The position numbers and the translations under genes are program-made. Below the pieces are notes generated by a model. The model did not search any database. It worked only from the letters and a program-made list of their open reading frames with translations, and had not been told where the DNA came from. Below are positions 23,231 to 31,535 of a DNA stretch of 49,968 nucleotides, in pieces. The stretch's first letter is position 1; the number at the start of each line of letters is the position of its first letter. The stretch is from an uncultured Elusimicrobia bacterium (GTDB lineage: Bacteria > Elusimicrobiota > Elusimicrobia > Elusimicrobiales > UBA9959), in the NCBI GenBank assembly GCA_903879915.1, contig CAIRNJ010000024.1, positions 1 through 49,968 of the forward strand, written 5' to 3'.

Positions 23231-24978
23231 CAGTCCTCCGTGCTTATCGGGGGCGGCGGCTTGCCTTTCTGCAGGGCGCGCAGGGCGGCTTCGTTGCCGC
23301 GCGCGGCCTCTTTTTCTTTTTCCTTCATCATCTCAAGTATCTGGCGGCTCTTTTCCTTCGCTTCGGCCTTGCGCTTTTCCGCCTCCTTCTGCGCGTCGGA
23401 TTTGTTCTTGTCCTTGTCGCCGTCGCCCCCGCCTTTATTGTCCTTCTTGTCCTGCCCGTCCTTCTTCTTGTCCTGGTCCTTGTCCTTCTTGTCGTCCTTC
23501 GGGTTCTTGCAGGAATTCTTGTTCTCCTTCTGCTGCTCCAGGGCCTTCTGCAGGTTGAACTTGGCGTTCTCGTCGGAGGGGTCCAGCCGCAGCGCGCCGC
23601 GGTAGCCGCTGATGGCGCCGGGCAGGTCGCTGCTTTTGAACAGCGCGTTGGCCTGGTTATAGCGGGCCCGGGCGGCCAGCTTGGGGCCGGCGGCGCCGGC
23701 GTCGAAAGCTTCCGCGGCCTTGGCGTAATCCTCCATGCGGTAATACGCCGTTCCCAGGTTGAACGCGAAGCGTTTGTCCTCCGGGGCTTTCTGCGCGGCC
23801 TGCGAATAATATTCGAACGCCTTGGGCCAGTCCTCCTTGGAGTAGGCCGAGTTCCCCTTTCTGGCCAGCGCGGCCGGCTGCGCGGCGTGGAGCGCGGGCA
23901 GGCAGGCGAACGCCAGCGCCAGGGCGGCGGCGCCCGGAAAAAGCTTCCTGCGCAGGAAGCCCGGCATTTTCAGCGAGAAGCTCCAGCCTTTTTCCATCAG
24001 CGTTAATTCTATCAAAAGCAGAAGGAGCGCCATAGCCAGCGGCCACTGGTAGCGGTTCTTTAAATTGGCGCGCCCGCGGCCTTTGGTCTTTTCCATGTCC
24101 AGGCTGTCTATGGCCTTGCGTATCTCGACCGCGGCCTCGTCGGGCCCGGTATAGCGCAGGTAGGCCGCCCCGGTGCGGCCGGCTATCTTCATCAGCGCGG
24201 TTTCGTCGAGCCGGCTCACCACGGTCTTGCCGGCGCCGTCCTTCTTGTACTCCATCGTGTTGCCGAGGGAGTCGTTCATGGGGATAAGTTCCCCGTCCGG
24301 GGTGCCTATGCCCACGGTGAAGATCTTCAGGTTCTGCGCCGCCGCCGCGTCCAGCGCCGCGGGCAGGTCCTGGGAATGGTTCTCGCCGTCCGTGATCAGC
24401 ACCAGCACCTTCTGCCCGCCGTAGCGTGAGAGCATCCCGAGGCTGGTGCGGATGGCGGCCGCGAGGTCCGTGCCCTGGGCGGGCAGCATGCCGGGGTGCA
24501 GCGCCGTGGCGAAATAGGTTATGGCCTCCTGGTCGGTGGTCAGCGGGCACTGGACGTACGCCTGCCCGGCGAAGGCTACCACGCCTATGCGGTAATCGGC
24601 GAACTGTTCGGCGACGGCGCCCAGCAGCAGGCGCGCGTTCTCGAGCCTGCTGGGCTTCAGGTCGCGCGCCGCCATCGACAGCGAGGTGTCCACCGCTATC
24701 AGCACGTTGCCCTTCAGGTCGCTGACGGGTTCCAACTCCACCCCCCACTGCGGGCCGGCGGCGGCGGCGAATCCCAGGCCCAGCGCGGCCAGCATGAAGA
24801 ATTCGCGCAGGCCGCGGCGCCGGGCGCCGGGCGCCAGGTCCAGCGCGTCCGCGCCGGGGCCCAGCACCAGGCGGGCCAGGGCGCGGCGCCGTTCTTCCGC
24901 CTTGAAGCGGAAAACTACCAGCGCCGCGAACGCGGCGGCCAGTCCGGCCAGCACCAGGGGGTATCTGAATAGTTCCAT
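23227..24978 (-). CDS. BatB-BatC fusion: VWA domain plus TPR membrane protein
   Basis: The 583-residue protein joins two usual Bat components. The N-terminal part has membrane segments (about 7-23 and 60-75) and a von Willebrand A domain with the metal site DTSLS (Asp97, Ser99, Ser101), ended by another membrane segment near residue 325. The second part has a hydrophobic segment (about 343-362) then TPR repeats (about 370-490, GNSAYSKEDWPKAFEYYSQA type) and a Lys/Asp-rich low-complexity stretch (about 497-545). BatB and BatC are normally separate genes. It starts one base after the batA stop. Confidence 0.88.
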   Translation of the reverse strand: MELFRYPLVLAGLAAAFAALVVFRFKAEERRRALARLVLGPGADALDLAPGARRRGLREFFMLAALGLGFAAAAGPQWGVELEPVSDLKGNVLIAVDTSLSMAARDLKPSRLENARLLLGAVAEQFADYRIGVVAFAGQAYVQCPLTTDQEAITYFATALHPGMLPAQGTDLAAAIRTSLGMLSRYGGQKVLVLITDGENHSQDLPAALDAAAAQNLKIFTVGIGTPDGELIPMNDSLGNTMEYKKDGAGKTVVSRLDETALMKIAGRTGAAYLRYTGPDEAAVEIRKAIDSLDMEKTKGRGRANLKNRYQWPLAMALLLLLIELTLMEKGWSFSLKMPGFLRRKLFPGAAALALAFACLPALHAAQPAALARKGNSAYSKEDWPKAFEYYSQAAQKAPEDKRFAFNLGTAYYRMEDYAKAAEAFDAGAAGPKLAARARYNQANALFKSSDLPGAISGYRGALRLDPSDENAKFNLQKALEQQKENKNSCKNPKDDKKDKDQDKKKDGQDKKDNKGGGDGDKDKNKSDAQKEAEKRKAEAKEKSRQILEMMKEKEKEAARGNEAALRALQKGKPPPPISTEDW

Positions 24979-24979
24979 A

Positions 24980-25966
24980 CTAAGGTATCGTCCTGAAATA
25001 CGTCCGCTCCAGCACGAACAGCCCCGCCAGCAGCAGCAGCGCCGGGACCAGCAGGTACTCGTAAAGGTCGCGGTACGAAGTAAAGACCTTCGCCTCGAAA
25101 GTGGTCTTTTCCATCGAGTCTATCTTCGAGTAGATGCCCGCCAGCTCCTCGTAGTTCTTCGCGCGGTAGAACTCGCCCCCGGTGATGGCGGCTATCTCGC
25201 GCAGCGTGGGCTCGTCGAGGTCCTCGTCTATGTAGAGCACCGGCTGCAGCGGGTTGCCGGTGGGGATCTGCGCGCGGCCCTTGCCGGCCGTGCCGATGGT
25301 GTAGATCTTGATGTCGTGGGCCTGGGCGGTCCTGGCCGCCAGCGGCAGGTCGGTGATCAGGCCGGTATTGGAGCGGCCGTCGGTAAGGAGGATGATCACC
25401 TTGCTTTTCGCCTTGCTGTCCTTGAGGTGGTTCACCGCGGTGACGATGGCGTCGCCTATCGCGGTGCCGTCGGCGCCCGTCATGTTGAGCTCGGCGGAAT
25501 CTATAAGCTCCAGCACCGACTGGTAGTCGAGCGTCAGCGGGCAGGTGAGCAGGGCCGCGCCGCCGAAAACGGTGACGCCTATCCTGTCGTTGCGGCGCTT
25601 CTTCACGAAATCGCCGGCGGCCATCTTGGCCGCGTCCATGCGGTTGTACGGCGAGAAATCCATGGCCGCCATGCTGTAGGAGGTGTCCAGCGCCAGCATG
25701 ATGTCGATGCCTTCGGTGGGCGGCACTTCGCCGCGGCTGGCTTTCTGCGGCCGGGTGAGCGCAAGTATGAGCAGGCCTATCGCGAGCACGCGCGTCCAGA
25801 ACGGGATTACGCGGAAGAGGCGCGAGCGCAGTCCCGGCTGAACGGGCATGGGCGCGGGCACCCCTGCCGAGCGCAGGCGGCGCCCGGCCTGCGCGGCGGC
25901 CAGCGCCGCCATTATGGCCAGCGGCAGCAGCAGCAGCAGCGCCCAGGGGCTTTTTAGAACTATCAT
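24980..25966 (-). CDS. batA: BatA-like VWA-domain membrane protein
   Basis: The 328-residue protein has membrane segments at about 7-25 and 55-72, a VWA domain (about 88-270) with an intact metal site DTSYS (Asp94, Ser96, Ser98), and a C-terminal membrane segment near 305-322. This is the BatA layout. The VWA domain is expected to face the periplasm and work with MoxR, BatB and BatD in an envelope complex. The ATG overlaps the preceding stop (ATGA). Confidence 0.92.
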   Translation of the reverse strand: MIVLKSPWALLLLLPLAIMAALAAAQAGRRLRSAGVPAPMPVQPGLRSRLFRVIPFWTRVLAIGLLILALTRPQKASRGEVPPTEGIDIMLALDTSYSMAAMDFSPYNRMDAAKMAAGDFVKKRRNDRIGVTVFGGAALLTCPLTLDYQSVLELIDSAELNMTGADGTAIGDAIVTAVNHLKDSKAKSKVIILLTDGRSNTGLITDLPLAARTAQAHDIKIYTIGTAGKGRAQIPTGNPLQPVLYIDEDLDEPTLREIAAITGGEFYRAKNYEELAGIYSKIDSMEKTTFEAKVFTSYRDLYEYLLVPALLLLAGLFVLERTYFRTIP

Positions 25967-26943
25967 TTCTTCACCGCCCCGGCGCCGGTCACGGCGCCCG
26001 CGGCGGCCGCGGAGGGCGCGGCGGCCTGCGGCTCCCTGGCTTTTTCTGCGGCCCGGGTGAATTCAATAAGCAGGTATTTGAGGTCTTCGGTATCCGCGGC
26101 GGCGTCCTCCGGGCGCAGGCGCGCGAACTTGACCAGGTCGGCCTTCTTCAGCAGCTCCCGGGTCCTGAGATTCGTCTTAAGGTCGGCGCCGGTGCGCTTC
26201 AGCTCGCGCGCCAGGTCGGCGGTGGTCATCAGCCCGGCGTCTATGGAAAATTCGTCTTTCAGGTACAGGCGCAGTATCGAGGTAAGCCCTATGTAGAATT
26301 CCTTGAGCCTGCCGGAGCCGGCCAGCGGGCCGGCTGCCAGCCTGTCCAGCCGGTCGCGGGCGCGCTGGTAAGCGGTGCGGGAATCCTTCCAGGCGGCCGC
26401 CGCGATGGCGGCGGCGTCCAGCGGCCTGAACCTGCGGTACAGCCAGCGCGCCGCGGCGGCGGCCGCCGCCGCGCCCAGCGCCAGCCAGTACCACGGGATA
26501 AAGCTCACCGGCGGGTAAATGTCCCGGATGCCCTCTCCCGGCTTGGTCTCGAACAGCGGCAGTATCTCCAGCTGGAAAGCCGGGCTGTTCACCTGTTGTG
26601 CGCTGCCTCCGCCGACGAGGTTCCAGGTTATGGCGGGGAAGGTGCTTGCGCCCAGCGCGAAGGCCTGCGCCCTGATCTCGAAAACTTCTTTTTTTTGCCC
26701 CCCCTCTTCGCCGGCGCCGGTCCTGGTGAACGAGAGCAGCTCGAAGCTCCCGCTGTCCGCAGAGGCGGTGTCCGGCCTGAGCGAATAGCCGGGCGGCAGG
26801 GTGGCTTCGGCCTTTACCGTGAAGACCTCGGCCAGCTTAAGTTTGCCGCCGGGCGGGGTCAGCTTGAAAGCTACCGTGCCCTGCGCGTAGGCCGCGCAGG
26901 ACAGCAGCATGAGGGCGAGCGTGGTCAGCAGGGTCCGCTTCAT
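25963..26943 (-). CDS. BatD-like/DUF4381-like membrane protein between DUF58 and BatA
   Basis: The 326-residue protein has a signal peptide (MKRTLLTTLALMLLSCAAYA), a BatD-like beta domain (about 25-150), a membrane segment (about 165-182) and a cytoplasmic helical domain (about 185-305) with LKEFYIGLTSILRLYLKDEF, which resembles the tail of BatD/DUF4381 proteins. Genes of this type often lie between the DUF58 and BatA genes. The ATG at 26943 overlaps the DUF58 stop (ATATGA). The C-terminus is an Ala-rich tail. Confidence 0.82.
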   Translation of the reverse strand: MKRTLLTTLALMLLSCAAYAQGTVAFKLTPPGGKLKLAEVFTVKAEATLPPGYSLRPDTASADSGSFELLSFTRTGAGEEGGQKKEVFEIRAQAFALGASTFPAITWNLVGGGSAQQVNSPAFQLEILPLFETKPGEGIRDIYPPVSFIPWYWLALGAAAAAAAARWLYRRFRPLDAAAIAAAAWKDSRTAYQRARDRLDRLAAGPLAGSGRLKEFYIGLTSILRLYLKDEFSIDAGLMTTADLARELKRTGADLKTNLRTRELLKKADLVKFARLRPEDAAADTEDLKYLLIEFTRAAEKAREPQAAAPSAAAAGAVTGAGAVKK

Positions 26944-27827
26944 ATGCGCCTGAACTTCTTGCGCCGCTGGGTGAAGAACTTTATCACCGGGTTGTAGACC
27001 GGCAGGGCGGGGTCGATGTCTATCCACTCCGAGCCCGCCGATTTCAGGACCCTTTCCAGCTCCGCGCGCCGGGAGGCCGCGGCGGCCTCGTAGGTTCTCC
27101 TGAAAGCGGGGTTAGCGAGGTCGGCGGTGAACAAAGGGCCGCCTTCCAGCGGCTCGGCCACCAGCAGGGCTTTCGCGTCGGGCAGCGCAGCCTCGAAGCG
27201 GTCGGTTATGATCACCGGGATGAGGTCGTGCCGGCGCTCGGTGAGCCGCGCCTCGCGCGAGAAATCCGGGGCGTTGAAATCCGAGATCAGGATCACTATC
27301 CCCCTGCGCTTCATCAGCTGGTTGGCCGTCCGCAGCGCCATCGCCACGTCGGTGCCGCGGCCGACCGGCTTATAGGCCAGCAGTTCCCGGATGATGCGCA
27401 GGCTGTGGTTCCTGCCCTTGCGCGGCGGGATGTAAAGCTCGGGCTTGTCGGTGAACAGCAGCAAGCCGGTCTTGTCCGAGTTCTTCAGGGCCGAGAAGGC
27501 GAACATGGCGGCCAGCTCCGCGGCGGCCTCGCTCTTGGGCTTGTCGCCGGAGCCGAACGCGTGGGAGGCCGAGACGTCGCAGAGTATCATCAGCGTCAGC
27601 TCGCGCTCTTCCACGAAATTCTTCACGAAGGGTTTAGAGCAGCGGGCGGTCACGTTCCAGTCTATGGAGCGGATGTCGTCGCCGGGCACGTATTCGCGCA
27701 CGTCGGCGAATTCCACGCCGCGGCCTTTGAAGACGCTCTGGTACTGGCCGGCGAAGGTTTCGCTGACCAGGCGGCCGGTCTTTATCTCTATCTGGCGGAC
27801 TTTCTTTAATATTTCCGCGGTGTTCAT
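26940..27827 (-). CDS. DUF58 (VWA-like) protein of the MoxR operon
   Basis: The 295-residue soluble protein has the DUF58 core: FKGRGVEFADVREYVPGDD (about 34-52) and IRSIDWNVTAR, followed by a VWA-like domain with DVSASH (about 83-88) in the metal-site position. DUF58 proteins accompany MoxR ATPases and are thought to be their cytoplasmic partners. The ATG at 27827 is used; a TTG six codons upstream is unlikely. No SD is visible, and an inverted repeat separates it from the MoxR gene. Confidence 0.92.
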   Translation of the reverse strand: MNTAEILKKVRQIEIKTGRLVSETFAGQYQSVFKGRGVEFADVREYVPGDDIRSIDWNVTARCSKPFVKNFVEERELTLMILCDVSASHAFGSGDKPKSEAAAELAAMFAFSALKNSDKTGLLLFTDKPELYIPPRKGRNHSLRIIRELLAYKPVGRGTDVAMALRTANQLMKRRGIVILISDFNAPDFSREARLTERRHDLIPVIITDRFEAALPDAKALLVAEPLEGGPLFTADLANPAFRRTYEAAAASRRAELERVLKSAGSEWIDIDPALPVYNPVIKFFTQRRKKFRRI

Positions 27828-27846
27828 AAGAGGATCAAAAATCAAG

Positions 27847-27899
27847 AATCGAGGGTCGGGAGTCGGGGGTCAGAATTCTGCGACTCTCGACCCTCGACT
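27847..27899. repeat. Long imperfect palindrome between moxR and DUF58 genes
   Basis: Arms 27847-27865 and 27881-27899 match at 17 of 19 positions (GAGGGTCGGGAGTCG against CGACTCTCGACCCTC at the core), and the loop contains the perfect palindrome CAGAATTCTG (27871-27880). It fills most of the only sizeable gap within this operon and resembles a mobile short palindromic repeat unit or an mRNA processing hairpin. Confidence 0.7.
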
Positions 27900-27910
27900 C
27901 CTGATCGTTC

Positions 27911-28900
27911 TTACGGTACCTCTACGGCCTCGAAGATGTGCTTAAGGATGTCTTCCGAAGTGATGTTCTCTGCTTCGGCCTCGTAGGTGAGCAGCACGCG
28001 GTGGCGCATCACGTCGAAGCCCACCGCCTTGATGTCCTCCGGGGTGACGTAGCCGCGCCCGTTGATGAACGCGTAGGCCTTGGCCGCCTGGATCATAAAA
28101 ATGGTGGCGCGGGGGCTGGCGCCGTAAAGTATCCACGGCTTTATCTTCTCAAGCCCCTGTTTTTCCGGCTCGCGCGTGGCGATCACCAGGTCCAGCACGT
28201 AATTCTTTATTTTCTCGTCGACGTAGATCTGGTCGGCGGTCTGGCGGGCCTTGAGCAGCTGCTCCACGCTTATGATCTTCCCGGCCTGCGGCATCACCTG
28301 CCTGGCCATCAGCTCCAGCACGCGCCCCTCCTCGGTCTTGGACGGGTAGGTGACGTTGAGCTTCAGCATGAAGCGGTCGACCTGCGCTTCGGGCAGCGGA
28401 TAGGTGCCTTCCTGCTCTATCGGGTTCTCGGTGGCCAGCACCATGAACAGGTCGGGCAGCTTGAAGGTGGAATCCGAAATGGTCACCTGGTGCTCCTGCA
28501 TGGCCTCGAGCAGCGCGCTCTGCACCTTGGCCGGGGCGCGGTTTATTTCGTCGGCGAGGATCAGGTTGGCGAAGATGGGGCCTTTGCGCACGGAGAAGGT
28601 GCTTTCGCGCGGGTTGAAGATCAGCGTGCCGATGATGTCGGCCGGCAGCAGGTCGGGCGTGAACTGTATGCGCTGGAACGACGCCGCTATCACCTGCGCC
28701 AGCGTTTTGATGGTGAGCGTCTTGGCCAGGCCCGGCACGCCTTCCACCAGCACGTTGCCGCCGGCTATCAGCCCCACCAGCAGGCCGTTGATCAGGTCTT
28801 CCTGGCCCACCACCACCTTGGCCATCTCCCTGCGCAGGTCCTGTATGAAAAGAGAGTCCTGTCCTATCTTCTGGTTGAGTTTAGAGATCTCAGAGTCCAT
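27911..28900 (-). CDS. MoxR-family AAA+ ATPase
   Basis: The 329-residue protein has Walker A GVPGLAKT (54-61), Walker B LILADE (113-118) with the following INRAPAKVQSALLEAMQE, and sensor motifs (ATENPIEQEGTYPLPEAQ near 156-173). MoxR ATPases act as chaperones for VWA-domain partners and head operons like this one. AGGAG lies eight bases before the ATG. It begins 35 bases after the HEAT-repeat gene. Confidence 0.95.
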   Translation of the reverse strand: MDSEISKLNQKIGQDSLFIQDLRREMAKVVVGQEDLINGLLVGLIAGGNVLVEGVPGLAKTLTIKTLAQVIAASFQRIQFTPDLLPADIIGTLIFNPRESTFSVRKGPIFANLILADEINRAPAKVQSALLEAMQEHQVTISDSTFKLPDLFMVLATENPIEQEGTYPLPEAQVDRFMLKLNVTYPSKTEEGRVLELMARQVMPQAGKIISVEQLLKARQTADQIYVDEKIKNYVLDLVIATREPEKQGLEKIKPWILYGASPRATIFMIQAAKAYAFINGRGYVTPEDIKAVGFDVMRHRVLLTYEAEAENITSEDILKHIFEAVEVP

Positions 28901-28935
28901 GGTTCATCTCCTGAAGTTTTTCAAGTACGTAGTGT

Positions 28936-29565
28936 TTATTCCACTTTGAACTCGCCGTGTTTTTTGGCCGCTTCAAGCTCCTGCAGCTGTTGCTTCTTCA
29001 GCGCCTCTATGTCCCTGCGTATGGTGTCCACCGCTTTAAGGGCCTCGAGGCGCACTTCCTCGTCGTAATCCTTAAGGGCGTGGTTGAGGGCCGGGATGGC
29101 CTCCTTGGTGGCGTAGCCGCCGATGGCCTGCACGGCCTTTATGCGGATGTCCTTGTCGGAATCCTTGAGCGCCTCGGCTATCAGCGCCAGGCTCAGCAGG
29201 CTTTTGTTCTGCTGCAGTATGTCGATCAGCTGTTTTTTCGTGGAGGCCTCGGTCTCGGTCTCGAACATGGCCTTTATCACTTCTCTGATGTTCTCGTCCT
29301 GGATCTGCCAGAGCAGGTCCACCGCCGCCAGCCGCACTTTCTCGTTGGAATCCGTGGTCAGCCCGCGCAGCGTGGAGATGGTCTGCGGCGAGAATTTCAG
29401 CGCGGAGCTTCTTTCCTGCGTCTCCGGGAGGGTCGGCTCGGCCACCTTTATCTGGTCGGTCTTAACCAGGCGCAGTTTCTCCTCGTTGATAGCGTCCTGC
29501 TTGCGCTGGTTCATCAGGTAGAAAACCCCGCCGATAAAAATAATGAGCATGAAAAGCCATTTCAT
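28936..29565 (-). CDS. Membrane-anchored HEAT-repeat protein
   Basis: The 209-residue protein has an N-terminal membrane anchor (MKWLFMLIIFIGGVFYL) followed by about five HEAT-like helical repeats (about 60-195, DSNEKVRLAAVDLLWQ, DSDKDIRIKAVQAIGG, DYDEEVRLEALKAVDT). Such repeats make a protein-binding surface. AAGGAG seven bases before the ATG fixes the start, which overlaps the stop of the amidotransferase gene (ATGA). Placed just upstream of moxR, it may be a scaffold for the Bat complex; that is inferred. Confidence 0.85.
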   Translation of the reverse strand: MKWLFMLIIFIGGVFYLMNQRKQDAINEEKLRLVKTDQIKVAEPTLPETQERSSALKFSPQTISTLRGLTTDSNEKVRLAAVDLLWQIQDENIREVIKAMFETETEASTKKQLIDILQQNKSLLSLALIAEALKDSDKDIRIKAVQAIGGYATKEAIPALNHALKDYDEEVRLEALKAVDTIRRDIEALKKQQLQELEAAKKHGEFKVE

Positions 29566-30437
29566 AGAGCAGCTCCTTTGATGTCCGAGAACTTCAGCCC
29601 GAGGCGCCCGCCCTTGAGCTCGGCGTGGGCTATCTGCAGGTCGTTCATTTTTTTCCAGCCTGGCCGGGCGTCGGCGGGCTCGCTGGAGAAGACCGCGCGG
29701 CCGCCGTCGCGCCGCCAGGCTATGCTGCCGAAGCCCCAGCCCGGAGTCAGCAGCGCGGTCTTGCCGCCGGGGACCCCGGTCTTTTTGACCGAGGAGCTCC
29801 ACGCGCCGGAATAATGGCACAGTACGGTCAGCGAGTTCTTCGACGCCAGAAAAATATTAAGCCCGCGGCAAGGCGCTTCCAGGCCCGGGTACCGGTCCTT
29901 GCAGGAGATCCATACCGTGCGTATCTCGTCCAGCGCCATCTCCAGCGCTTTTACGGGGGAGCCGTAGACGTCCAGCATCTTCACCACCTGCCAGAACAGG
30001 ACTTCCGAATCGTTCAGGCCTTTGACCCCGGCGGCGTATTTCCCGAGCAGGCTTTTTATCTCCTCTTTTATGAAAAGGGTGCCGTTGTGCGCGAACAGCA
30101 GCTCCCCGCCGGAGAACGGCTGGGTATTGGCGCGGCCTATCAGCAGTTCTTTGTTTATTTTCCCGGGGTTGGAGGCGTCGCGCAGATGCGCCACGCTCAC
30201 CCGTGAAACGGCCGCGGCCGCCGCTTTGGCGAAGGCCTTTTTTTCAAGGCGGGCGGGGCCGGCGCTTTTAACTACCGCCGGCACGCCGCGGGCGTTGAAA
30301 AAGCCCACGCCCCAGCCGTCCTCCTGGAAACGGCCGGGCACCGCGTCCGCCTGCGCGAGCAGGCATTTGGGGCTTTCGGCCAGCAGGTAGGAGCTGGCCG
30401 AAGGGGCGTCCGAGATCACGGCGGTCATTCTGCACAT
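29562..30437 (-). CDS. Class II glutamine amidotransferase-like Ntn hydrolase
   Basis: The 291-residue protein starts Met-Cys, which puts the N-terminal nucleophile Cys at residue 2 and fixes the start at 30437 rather than at Met4. It has the class II amidotransferase elements ADAVPGRFQEDGWGVGFF (about 30-47), HLRDAS (about 84-89) and FAHNGTLF (about 113-120). The type resembles YafJ/EgtC proteins that hydrolyse glutamine or gamma-glutamyl amides. No synthetase partner is adjacent. A TAAAAT (30446-30451) eight bases before the ATG and no SD suggest a nearly leaderless mRNA. It heads the Bat operon. Confidence 0.85.
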   Translation of the reverse strand: MCRMTAVISDAPSASSYLLAESPKCLLAQADAVPGRFQEDGWGVGFFNARGVPAVVKSAGPARLEKKAFAKAAAAAVSRVSVAHLRDASNPGKINKELLIGRANTQPFSGGELLFAHNGTLFIKEEIKSLLGKYAAGVKGLNDSEVLFWQVVKMLDVYGSPVKALEMALDEIRTVWISCKDRYPGLEAPCRGLNIFLASKNSLTVLCHYSGAWSSSVKKTGVPGGKTALLTPGWGFGSIAWRRDGGRAVFSSEPADARPGWKKMNDLQIAHAELKGGRLGLKFSDIKGAAL

Positions 30438-30445
30438 ATAGCTAT

Positions 30446-30451
30446 ATTTTA
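30446..30451 (-). promoter_or_regulatory. -10 box heading the amidotransferase-Bat operon
   Basis: TAAAAT on the minus strand lies eight bases before the ATG at 30437, with no SD. The -35 region is weak. Confidence 0.4.
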
Positions 30452-30525
30452 GTCAATTTACCCCCCCCCGTTCAAACATTGTCCGGGGCCTTCCCGCGCC
30501 TGCGACAAACAGCCTCCCAAGTTGA

Positions 30526-30531
30526 TATAAT
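30526..30531 (+). promoter_or_regulatory. -10 box of the RDD protein gene
   Basis: TATAAT on the plus strand, with a weak -35 (GCGACA, 18 bases upstream), gives a leader of about 43 bases that contains the hairpin at 30543-30561. Confidence 0.5.
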
Positions 30532-30542
30532 AAACGCAAGCC

Positions 30543-30561
30543 GGCGCCGTTAAGCGGCGCC
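30543..30561 (+). promoter_or_regulatory. 5' leader hairpin of the RDD protein gene
   Basis: GGCGCCG (30543-30549) pairs with CGGCGCC (30555-30561) around TTAAG, just after the likely transcription start and 18 bases before the start codon. It could protect the 5' end or modulate translation. Confidence 0.45.
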
Positions 30562-30579
30562 GCCAAGGCGGAGCGCTCT

Positions 30580-31461
30580 ATGGAAAATGAAAATTTTGTT
30601 TTCACTCCCCAGGCCAGGTCCGGGCCGGGCCTGCAGGTGGATTTCATTCAGCCGGAGGAAGAAGGACCGTTCGCGGCCGGCTTTAACGAACGGTTCCTGG
30701 CCTACGTGATAGACGCGGCGCCTTTCCTGCTCTTTCATTACCTGACCTTTACCGCCCTGGCCAGGGCAGGCAGCATAACCGCCACCCCCGCCAACGAATT
30801 CAGGATGAAGCTCGCCTGGATCGGGGTCTATATCGTCTATGAAGCGCTGCTGTCTTCCGGCGGCCGGGCCACCCTTGGCAAATATCTCATGAACATACGG
30901 GTGCAGGCCAGGGACGGCGGCCCGCTGCCCCTGGGGCGGGCTTTCGCGCGGGCGCTGGCCTATTTCGTGAGCTCCGCCACCCTGAATCTCGGCTACCTCG
31001 CCGCGCTGTTCACGCCCGAGAAAAGGGCGCTGCACGACTACATAGCGGGCAGCCGGGTGATGAGCGTCCGCGAGCGCGGCGACCTCGCCAGCGGCCTGGT
31101 GCTGGCCTGTTCCTGGGGCCTGATGGCCACCCTGGCCGGGTCCTGGATAAACAACAACATCATGAAGCTTTCCCCGGTGGAAAAAACGCAGATAATCGCC
31201 GCGCACAAAACCATCTCCAAATTAGGCGTGCTGGAGGAATTCTACCTGCGCAATACCGGTCATTACACCGGCGACCTCAAGCGCCTGGCCGCGCTGACCG
31301 GCAATGTGAACGCCGTCAGGGCCGAGCTGTACCAGAACCTGGAGCCGGATACGCTGGTCATCATGTCCAACGGCAGGACCTTCCTTATCACCGCGAAAGC
31401 CCGGAACTGGCGCAAGACGCAGGTGGAGGTCGCCTCCAGGGTTCCCGCCCCGGAGCAGTAG
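30580..31461 (+). CDS. RDD-family membrane protein with C-terminal domain
   Basis: The 293-residue protein has an RDD domain: FNERFLAYVIDAAP (about 34-47) opens the first membrane segment and SGGRATLGKYLMNIRV (about 92-107) is the second signature. Membrane segments lie near 40-60, 75-92, 123-145 and 168-188. The C-terminal about 100 residues look like a small pilin- or GspG-like alpha/beta domain (LGVLEEFYLRNTGHYTGDL). RDD proteins are membrane proteins of mostly unknown or transport-related function. GGAG six bases before the ATG supports the start. A strong bidirectional terminator follows. Confidence 0.85.
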   Translation: MENENFVFTPQARSGPGLQVDFIQPEEEGPFAAGFNERFLAYVIDAAPFLLFHYLTFTALARAGSITATPANEFRMKLAWIGVYIVYEALLSSGGRATLGKYLMNIRVQARDGGPLPLGRAFARALAYFVSSATLNLGYLAALFTPEKRALHDYIAGSRVMSVRERGDLASGLVLACSWGLMATLAGSWINNNIMKLSPVEKTQIIAAHKTISKLGVLEEFYLRNTGHYTGDLKRLAALTGNVNAVRAELYQNLEPDTLVIMSNGRTFLITAKARNWRKTQVEVASRVPAPEQ

Positions 31462-31482
31462 AAGAACGGCCGCGAAAAACAG

Positions 31483-31511
31483 AAAGCCCCGCGCGTAACG
31501 CGGGGCTTTTT
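31483..31511. terminator. Bidirectional intrinsic terminator
   Basis: AAAGCCCCGCG (31483-31493) pairs with CGCGGGGCTTT (31499-31509) and has T-runs on both strands. It lies between the convergent RDD and DksA-like genes and can end both. Confidence 0.9.
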
Positions 31512-31535
31512 GCTTTTACCTGCGGCGCAGGGTGG

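Noticed and set aside
21482..23605. A 707-codon plus-strand frame opposite batD
   Set aside because: Composition is repetitive and it runs across the end of one real gene into another; no recognisable domain.
27847..27899. CRISPR repeat or transposon end
   Set aside because: Only one copy is present in the window, with no spacers, target duplication or transposase gene nearby.
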